Shown: positions 56,820 through 64,000 of the stretch, piece after piece | How positions within the stretch are numbered: position 1 is the first letter of the stretch | How the letters are laid out: the number at the start of each line of letters is the position of its first letter | From: Serripes groenlandicus | Lineage: Eukaryota > Mollusca > Bivalvia > Cardiida > Cardiidae | Length of the DNA: 64,000 nucleotides | Reading direction: 5' to 3' | NCBI GenBank assembly: GCA_031761405.1 | Contig: JASEVX010000013.1 | Location: 40,500,601 to 40,564,600 of the forward strand | Translations under genes and position numbers: made by a program | Notes under the pieces: generated by a model | The model's input: only the letters and a program-made list of their open reading frames with translations | Databases searched by the model: none | Told to the model about the DNA's origin: nothing

Positions 56820-57130
56820 CCTCGCGTCCCGCTATTCTTTAGGGATCTGACACGATACTCCGCAATATATACTGGAAATAATCACCGAAATCATTGATTG
56901 GGTCCAGATAGGTTGCGCGTATTAAACCCTATACTACGTAGGATATAACGGGAGTCACAGACATGCTCTAGCTTTACTTAATTATTTGTTTGATTTCATT
57001 GTGATTTGCCTCATGCCATGTTCATGTTTGATTACTTCATTGTCAGGTAGACAATAATCATTTATCCAACCGTTTTCAATCATTGGCTTAATCAGAAAGC
57101 TATACATTTTTATAGGAAATTGTTCGGCCG

Positions 57131-57324
57131 ATTCTTTAGTTATTCTCTAATCACTTTAAAGCCGATAGCTAAAGTAAAATTCACTATAATCATCCGCTTG
57201 ACATGTTACATTATCGTATACACACTATGCTAATTTCAATCTTCAATCCTTACATTTCATATAAATCATTATGGTTTGCGAGTAAATAGACTAAATACTA
57301 TGTAAACCTATAAGATAATAAGCC
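57131..57324. other. Intergenic, nothing certain
   Basis: CCTTACATTTCATATAAATC and CTATAAGATAATAA (about 57,247-57,325) resemble 39,353-39,420, where copy A continues. This could be faint continuation of the duplication beyond the LINE or a shared repeat. Confidence 0.35.
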
Positions 57325-57765
57325 CAACAAGAGCTGTCAGTAAGACAGCGTGCTTGACAATAAAATAAAACCTTTTGCAGTAAAAGGCAAACTCAAAATC
57401 CTTTAGAGAGTTACCTTCTCTTGTCTATATATCGGGGTCATGATGGTTAATGATTATTCCAAGTTTCACACTAATATCCTAAAAGGTTAGACGATAATTA
57501 TATTTTACCCAGATTCAATGATGTTTCTAAGTCGAAAAGTGGCCATTATTCTTACAAAGAACATTGACAGAGTTATGTACTCTTGTCTGTTGATGGGGTT
57601 ATGATGGTGAATAAGTGTTGTAAGTTTCAAAGCAATATCTCTAATGGTTTTGAACACAAAGGTGAGGTGTTACAAAAAACTTAACCAAGGTGTGACGCCA
57701 ACTCGGACGCTGACGCCGAGGTGAGTAGGATAGCTTGCCCTTTCTTGGAAAAATCGAGCCAAAAA
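57325..57765 (+). mobile_element. CAAGAGCTGTC-ended element
   Basis: It starts ACAAGAGCTGTCAGTAAGAC AGCGTGCTTGAC and ends GACGCTGACGCCGAGGTGAG TAGGATAGCTTGCCC. The body includes degenerate repeats (GGTGTTATGATGG..., AAGTTTCAAAGCAATATC). The CAAGAGCTGTC end is shared, inverted, with 20,757-21,267. It is non-coding. Confidence 0.65.
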
Positions 57766-58001
57766 GTGTCACCCCTGAAATAGAGCATTGTAATTATCAA
57801 AGACAAAATATGGTAATTTCCTGAGGCATTCATGCATTCTTCAACCCTTACTTTTTTTCGCCTTCCAATTTAGAGTCTGCTTGGGGACTTGAAGGTTTCT
57901 TGTCCATCAATTGCCTTTTAAACAGTTTGTATATACCAAGTATTTAAATAAACTCTGAAATGAATATAAAATAAACAAGAGATATTTGTCAAACATTATG
58001 C

Positions 58002-58023
58002 CCCCCCCCCCCCCCCCCCCCCC
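58002..58023. repeat. Poly-C run
   Basis: About 22 C after CATTATG at the left end of the element. The length is likely unreliable. Confidence 0.85.
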
Positions 58024-58380
58024 AACCCCCCAACACCCCCTTGAGCGCCATGTTGGGAGGAATATTGGACAATTGAGTACAATTTGCATGGACCGAAATG
58101 CCAGCTGATTTGTCATTTCATATTGGATGTCTATGAGTCAGTTTTAAGATTATGAATAATAGTCACTCAAAGTTTGAGGATGATAGATACAGTTCTTAAT
58201 CTCATTGTGATGATGAAAGATATTTGCAGATAAACATGTATCCTCCTGGCAGCAAGGAATACGTACATAAGACGTAAACAAAAAGAAAAAAAGGTTTAAT
58301 ATAGAGATGTACAGGTCCACAGTGTCTTTGTGCCATACCATTGTGTTAAGAATGAAGCGGGCGAGGCATTGTCAAGTTAT

Positions 58381-58990
58381 CAATGGGAACAGTGTTCCGC
58401 GTTCAAGGTCACTGTGACCTTGACCTTTGACCCAATGACCTAAAAAAAAGGGTTCATCTACTGGTCAGGCCCAACCTCCAAATCAAGTTTGAGGAACCAT
58501 AGGTTTAGGCATTGTTGAGTTATCACTCGGACAAGCTTAAAAAAGGTTTTTGTGTTCTAGGTCACTGTGACCTTGACCTTTGACCCAATGACCTCAAAAT
58601 AATTGGGTTCAGCTACTGGTCAGGCCCAACCTCCAAGTCAAGTTTGAGGAACCATAGGTTTAGGCATTGTTGAGTTATCACTCGGACAAGCTTAAAAAAG
58701 GTTTTTGTGTTCTAGGTCACTGTGACCTTGACCTTTGACCCAATGACCTCAAAATAATTGGGTTCATCTACTGGTCAGGCCCAACCTCCAAGTCAAGTTT
58801 ATGGACCATAGGTCCAGGCATTGTTGAGTTATCACTCGGACAAGCTTAAAAACGGTTTTTGTGTTCAAGGTCACTGTGACCTTGACCTTTGACGCAATGA
58901 CCTCAAAATAAATAGGGTTCATTTACTGGTCAGGCCCAACCTCCAAATCAAGTTTGAGGACTATAGGTCTAGGCATTGTTGAGTTATCAC
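58381..58990 (+). repeat. 154-bp tandem repeat, four units, each with a nuclear-receptor-type site cluster
   Basis: Each unit carries AGGTCACTGTGACCT followed by TGACCTTTGACCC. Motif starts are at 58,406, 58,559, 58,714 and 58,868, i.e. spacings of 153-155 bp. The remainder of each unit is TGACCTCAAAATAATTGGGT, TCATCTACTGGTCAGGCCCA, ACCTCCAAGTCAAGTTTGAG and GGCATTGTTGAGTTATCACT. Units are highly similar and in one orientation. Confidence 0.92.
58406..58895 (+). promoter_or_regulatory. Four clustered ERE/DR-type nuclear receptor motifs
   Basis: AGGTCA-CTG-TGACCT is the exact palindromic estrogen-response-element consensus. It overlaps TGACCTTGACCT (AGGTCA half-sites with no spacer, including the TCAAGGTCA monomer site) and TGACCTTTGACC (a DR1 arrangement on the minus strand). 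All four units keep the 15-bp palindrome unchanged. Binding in this organism is untested. Confidence 0.45.
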
Positions 58991-59075
58991 TCGGACAAGC
59001 TTTGGTCTACAGACCAACCGACCAACCGACCGACATGTGCAAAACAATATACCCCTCTTCTTCAAAGGTGGCATA

Positions 59076-60160
59076 ATAAATACTATTATTATTCTGTGTT
59101 TATATTTCTTTCTCATATTGTCATGTATACATGAACTGAGATTATAATGAATAATAATTGAAACTTGACAAAGGCATTTACACTTAGTTTATCGTAATAA
59201 TAACTTCTCCTCTCATGCTCAACTATGGTAAAAAGCTTCTAAGTAACATCATATAGCCCGTTGCGTGATCGCACCGCGCAATGATTATCACATTTTGTTT
59301 CGGTGGAACAATTTTAGAAATAACAGTTGAATATATATATGTATTCCGATTTACTCACTGGTCCAGTGGAAAACTACATTGTTTCAGTATTATTGATAAA
59401 AGAAGAAATGCGGCATTGAAATGCGCCACTGGTATTATACATTGACGGATACTGACCTTAAACTCCACTAAAATGCCTGACATAATAAGAAATTTATATA
59501 AATTTGGATCTTCTACTAGAACAAATATCCTTTTTATTATAAATGTCTTTACAATACAACTATTAATATTTCTCATTGTTCTGGGCAAATTAAAATCATG
59601 CAGAATATTTGTGTTTTCTAACCAATCAAAGAGTGTTTTACTTAGTTTCAAAAAATATTGCACTTACATTTTCTTTCGCTGTATTCAACAGTTGTTTATC
59701 CTGGTCCCAAACCCGGCTAAAAGTAATATGACCCTCCTTGAATATGTCCTTTTCGTAGTGTCTCAATCACGTGATAGATCAAAGCACTGAAGTGCTGACG
59801 GCTTGGGGGCTGCATGAAGGTTTGAAAAGTAGGGTACATGTGAAAGGAAATAACAATTGCAGCTTATGTATATGTATTTATTGTTAAGAAGTTGAAAGAT
59901 CATATAAAAACAAGTAAATATTATGAAACTGCCAATTTGAAAACAGGAGGACCTTGTTGGCACTATATCGCTCACCTGAGTGCAAGAGCTCACAAGTATA
60001 CACATTTAAGACATAAAGAATACAACAAAGATGACAGCAGGTTTAGGCAGAATATTTTGAAGTTAATGCCTTATTATATTGAGAAATATGTCAATGTTAA
60101 ATCAACTTCCATCAAGTAGAAATAATTATCTAAATCATGTACTAGACTGGGAGAAAGTGT
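59076..60160. other. Intergenic, nothing certain
   Basis: No gene was recognised. A 75-codon plus frame at 59,892-60,119 has a charged composition (RHKEYNKDDSRFRQNILKLM), but its right end adjoins a repeat array and no domain is known to me. GCTCACCTGAGTGCAAGAGC at about 59,967 resembles the AGCTCACCTGAGC terminus, suggesting a repeat. Confidence 0.45.
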
Positions 60161-60735
60161 TTGACCAATGAAAAACTCATCAAGACAATTATTCTGACAA
60201 AGATTGAAAGATTTTCCTTCATTTGGCTTAGTGACCTATTTGTGTTTACCCGATATGACCCATATTCGAATATGCACATCAATACAAACATTCTGACAAA
60301 GTTTCAAGCTGCTGAGGAAAAAAATGCATCCTCCAGAGTATTAACAGGATTTTTCTTCAAATTTGCCTACTGACCTAGTTTATAACCCGGCATGACCCAT
60401 ATTCGAACTTGGCCTAGATATCATAAAGATAAACATTCCGACTAAATGTTAAAAATTTTGGCTTAGAGCTGCAAATGTGTTAACAAGATTTTCCTTCAAT
60501 TTGGCCTAGTGATCTAGTTTCTGAACAGACATGACTAATGTTCAAACTTGGCCAACGCATCACTAAGACAAACATTCTTATACAGTTTCAAGATGCTCAA
60601 GTTAAAGATGCAGCCTCAAGAGTATTAACAAGATTTCCCTTCAATTTAGCCTAGATACCTAGTTTCAGACCCAATATGACCCATATTCGAACTTGGCTTA
60701 GATATCATTAAGACAAACATGCTTACAATTCGCCG
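60161..60735 (+). repeat. Degenerate tandem repeat, ~130-145 bp unit
   Basis: GACCCATATTCGAA occurs at about 60,256, 60,389 and 60,676, with a variant at about 60,535. Between them are TTGGCCTAGATATCAT(T)AAG, ACAAACATTCTGACAAAG, TTTCAAG(C/A)TGCT and GTATTAACAAGATTTTCCTT CAATTTGG. About four units. Confidence 0.85.
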
Positions 60736-62518
60736 TCGATACCTCCACAGCGCATGCGGGCACCTTTTTCAAAACTCGACTACTGCAGACGGGTCAAACA
60801 GCGTCTACATGTGTAGCACTCTGGCCAGCTATACCATATATATATATTGTCCACGAGGAAAACACAGGTAAATAAATGAAATCGTATAGTGGTACTTTTC
60901 GTTAGTTTTATTGCGAAGATATAATTCGTAGGTTAACCCAAGAGAGAGTCCCGTGACTCTCACCAGACTCCATGCCTCTCCTCTCTCTCTCTGGCTATCT
61001 CGCCATGTCTCTCTCTCCCGCTTCCTTAAACACATGCTTATATATATACTACAGGGCTGGCGCCGTATACACGTGATATCCCGTATATAGTCATACCCTC
61101 AATGGATCTAATATCTCACGTGTATATGTCTAACCTCATTGTGTTACTTATATGGGAAAAGGTTTAACAATACACGGAAATTAACTATGAATATAGCGAA
61201 TATATGGCAAAATGTGTACAGTCTACAAATGGATGTGAGCGCTCTGTAACGTTACTGTATGGAAATAGTTTCGTCCTTAGCAGCATGTGAAAAAGATCTG
61301 AGTGCAAAATCAATGCGTGTCTCAATTCTGTTCTTTGTTTTTGTTTTAAAGTTTGCTGGAAAACAGAAGACTTTATGTGAAATTCTTATCTCCCTTTTAC
61401 CATCAGATTTAAATGCGTCTTATTTTCAATTACAGTCTTATACGTGATTTATTATAAATAAATTGTTAAATAACTCACCTTAATTTGTAGAAATCCTCTC
61501 AAGAATGGTTATTTAAACCTACGCGAAAACTGGTTAGATAAAAACCTGTAAAAAGTCGGCCATATTTATGACGTAATTTATAACGTAATGTAGCATGACG
61601 TCATAACCATATATCGGTATGGTGGTCAGATTTTGCCATGACAAAGGTTTAGTAAATTTATGAAAGTGTCAATTTTGACGTAGAGATTAGACGTTTTATA
61701 TGCTAAGATCTATGTAATATTCAGCATGTGAAGTGCCAAGTTTAGTCCTGAAACCATTTGGTTTACAGTTTGCTTAACATTGACTGCAACTATAATGCTT
61801 CATAGAAGTCAATTAATTAGATAAAAAAAACATAGTTGCTAAAATATTAACAGATATTAACTTAAGGTTTAATGCCTCTAGTTATAAGTTGAGTATGACA
61901 CAAGCTTTGGAAGGAGAAGGGGAGGTATTTTCTCCTTCTAGTTTATTAGAGGTATGATAACAAAAACGGGAGTATATATACAAACAATACAAAGTAATCT
62001 TAACAAGTTCAAAGATATGTATTATCAAAACTGAGCATTTATTAAATTAAAAATTATATCACATGTATAGTAAACATATAGCAAGAAAACGATGGTCTGA
62101 ATGAGCAAACTGTATGGAGAGGAACGTTTTAAGTTTAGAAATACAACATCATTTTATAATCAGGGCCGTAAACCAAACTATTTAAAAAACCGTGGCCTAG
62201 GAAGTGGGGGAAAAGTGAAAAAAAATCTGAGCTTTCGTCTTATTAAAATAATAAAAAAGCGTAGCTTATAAAGTTGGGGAAAAGTTATTAAATACCCATT
62301 AAATGTGTCTAAAGCTTTGTAATAGCGGTAGAAGACATACGCATTATGTATCTTGTTCTAATACAATTCATTGATTCATTAATTTTTTTTTTTTTTTTCA
62401 AACATATTACAGAGTTTTCTTTACAATAATAATGTTGGTTGCTCCCTAATCGATTACGCAACCCCATGATACAAAATTAAAACCTATTCAATACTGACAC
62501 CGCGTTTCCAAGCGGCGT
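60736..62518. other. Intergenic, nothing recognised
   Basis: A (CT)n patch lies at 60,978-61,017. No coding region was supported; the 62-codon frame at 61,259-61,447 has no recognisable domain. Confidence 0.5.
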
Positions 62519-62705
62519 CAATAAGGAATCCATCGTGGCCGGCTGATTAAGCGTCGTGGAGCGTTGGAGTGCCATTTGGACAAGGCACATTTCCTAGCCT
62601 TGTACTTGTTTTTTTGCCCAGGGAACATGATTGTATGTGAACTGTCGTCGCGATATAACTGGTATAATGTTGAAAACGGCGTATAACCCGAATAAAACGA
62701 TGGTT
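62519..62705 (+). mobile_element. tRNA-derived SINE with deleted head interior
   Basis: AATCCATCGTGGCCGGCTGA TTAAGCGTCG is an A-box-side head; the B box is missing and GTGGAGCGTTGGAGTGCCAT follows directly. The body is AAGGCACATTTCCTAGCCTT GTAC and CCCAGGGAACATGATT; the tail is GTTGAAAACGGCGTATAACC CGAATAAAACGA. The deletion removed part of the head. Confidence 0.8.
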
Positions 62706-63790
62706 TCACACGTCTGTACATAAACACGTCTTCATTGCGTCCAGATAATAACATTTAGTTTTGCCTGAGGTATTTATTAAGTTACCAAACATTAAAAAAC
62801 CTTAATTGTCATCTCGAATTACAGCAGTGAATACAATATATGGTTATGAACTCGAAATTTTCAGAGTCTGGTTTTTTCCTCTTCAGATTATTGTTATGAA
62901 AATAGTCTTAAACTTTTAATACATGAAACATGCTATCGACCGACATTGAACATGGCTTAGTCTTCTTTATGAAATGTGGTGAAAATGAGTACACTGATAT
63001 GAATCACTCTCGGGTCCTTTCCCTGATCATGATTATGTTAAATATTGCTCGTTTGTCAACCTGTTTCAAGAATGAACCTGCCGTTGATGTTAACGGTGTG
63101 ACCCGGGAAGTATTTTACTAGGTTATTCGCCTCTGCGTTTTTCTCAGGATCTGCGGAGGTATAGAGTCATACTGTCAAGATTCTATGAGGCGATCGGGCG
63201 GATATTATATCACGCATTCGTCCTGGTTGGATACTTTCCTTTAAGATTTTGCAAGGCTTCCGTCATGTTCATGTTTTCAGGTAAATGTTCAATCAACATT
63301 GTTCAAGACAGCTTCCTTAGGTTTTTGACGCAGTCGGAAGGTCGCGTTCTTCCATCAGTTGTTGAATGGTGATGACCTCTCTTCCTGTGATAGTAGCACC
63401 TTAATGAGATGTCTTAGTGTTCACGACTCCATTTGCCTACATCTGCAAACATATCGTGATTACTTCCAGGGCTGGCACATCTTAACCTTCTTTATAAGTC
63501 TGCGTTTGCTCTTGGCCGACTCTCAAATTGTTTGCGTTCTTACTCTTTGTTGTTGGACGGAATCACATGGAAAAACATGAATGAGTTGTATTCAGCACTT
63601 ACTGTAGGTACAGATGCTGCTTTAATTTACGGCTATTTAAGGTCGAGTTTACCGATGACAGTGCCGACTTCTCCATGCAGCATCAGAGGAACCCCAGATC
63701 TATGGAAGAAAGTATATTTGAATATCTAGAAAGACATATAAGTGGGCTTTCAGACTACGACCTCGGGTTTTTGGACTGGGTCTGATGTTG
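62706..63790. other. Intergenic, nothing recognised
   Basis: Short open frames at 62,930-63,121 and 63,359-63,729 have balanced composition, but I could not match them to a family. They could be decayed coding sequence. No splice-site pattern convinced me. Confidence 0.4.
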
Positions 63791-63807
63791 TCATTGTCCC
63801 CGAACTT

Positions 63808-63932
63808 ACGCGTGTGTGTGTATGTACATGTATATGTATGCGTGTGTTTGTTTTTGTATGTGTATGTTTGTGTATTCATGTGTGTGTATGTACATGTATA
63901 TATATACATGTGTGTATGTATATGTCTATGTG
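63808..63932. repeat. TG/TATG-rich microsatellite
   Basis: GTGTGTGTGTATGTACATGT occurs twice, interspersed with TATGTGTATGTTTGTG and ATATATATACATGTGTG. Confidence 0.9.
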
Positions 63933-63948
63933 TTAATGTTTTTGTTTT

Positions 63949-64000
63949 TTCAACATTATTTCAGTTATATTACGGCGACAGTTCACTTATTCATGATCCC
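63949..64000 (-). mobile_element. SINE tail and body, cut by window end
   Basis: CAACATTATTTCAGTTATAT, TACGGCGACAGTTCACTTAT and TCATGATCCC match the reverse SINE at 9,131-9,190 almost base for base. The tRNA-like head lies beyond the window. Confidence 0.8.

Larger units (their letters stand above)
54094..57130 (-). mobile_element. Broken non-LTR retrotransposon (LINE)
   Basis: A minus-strand LINE of about 3 kb running from ORF1-like remains (right) through ORF2 endonuclease and reverse transcriptase to a truncated C-terminus (left). ORF2 is disrupted by several frameshifts, most at A/T homopolymers, and has an internal deletion at about 54,600. At 54,093/54,094 the LINE coding sequence stops abruptly against duplication copy B, so the 3' UTR and tail are absent, which is atypical of simple target-primed insertion. 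The right boundary is uncertain. The RT resembles the Jockey/CR1 group in motif spacing; the clade is unresolved. Confidence 0.88.
57975..59075 (+). mobile_element. Element ending in CATTATGCCCCC with four ERE-bearing 154-bp units
   Basis: It starts ACAAGAGATATTTGTCAAAC ATTATGCCCCC and ends CCCCTCTTCTTCAAAGGTGG CATAATAA; ATTATGCC/GGCATAAT are inverted ends. The left part carries a long C run (58,002-58,023). The right part is the tandem array described separately, followed by ACCAACCGACCAACCGACCG. No ORF. Confidence 0.7.

Noticed and set aside
57240..57330. Continuation of duplication copy B beyond the LINE
   Set aside because: Similarity to 39,353-39,420 is limited to short blocks (CCTTAC.TTTCATATAAAT and CTATAAGATAATAA) and could be a common repeat, so it is not claimed.

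Overview
This is a eukaryotic, intron- and repeat-dominated stretch that looks like a marine bivalve mollusc genome. The reasons are tRNA-derived SINEs whose tails read like GGCGTAAAACCCC, repeats carrying TGACCTTGACCTTTGACC, elements ending in AGCTCACCTGAGC or CAAGAGGGCCAT, and short elements with ACCCTTTCCCACATAC ends. I recognise these as bivalve-type repeats from general knowledge and have not searched for them. I found no convincing host gene. The only protein-coding traces belong to transposable elements: a broken LINE (ORF1 tail, AP endonuclease, reverse transcriptase), a dead Tc1-like transposase and a dead Mos1/mariner-type transposase N-terminus present twice.

Layout. 1-13 kb: a near-perfect foldback (about 297-442), a 1.13-kb TIR element with TAA target duplications that is packed with CCGG (2,007-3,135), a 19-bp minisatellite (4.29-4.97 kb), several copies of a ~200-bp MITE, one split by a SINE with matching target duplication (8,888-9,362), then GA/GACA repeats around a 200-N gap (11,334-11,533). 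13-26 kb: a 321-bp higher-order tandem duplication, a degenerate ~90-135-bp tandem array split by an 815-bp element with 8-bp flanking repeats, SINEs, the Tc1 relic, a second foldback (23.7 kb), a seven-unit array rich in TTCGTCAA (24.1-25.1 kb), a 224-bp TIR element and (GA)n.

26.3-54.1 kb: two near-identical copies of a ~12-kb segment, A (26,329-38,573) and B (40,427-54,093). B begins immediately after a second 200-N gap. The copies differ by a few substitutions per hundred bases and by clear indels, including a 1.42-kb element present only in B. This is either a recent segmental duplication or two haplotypes left uncollapsed by the assembler. B ends where the LINE begins.

54-64 kb: the LINE (minus strand), a ~1.1-kb element holding four 154-bp units each with a perfect palindromic AGGTCA site, another tandem repeat family at 60.2-60.7 kb, a SINE at 62.5 kb and a TG-rich microsatellite before a SINE tail cut by the window edge.

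No genes work together here. What can be reconstructed is insertion order, nesting and copy-specific changes among repeats, plus two repeat families that carry good matches to known animal regulatory motifs (CTCF-like and nuclear-receptor-like).
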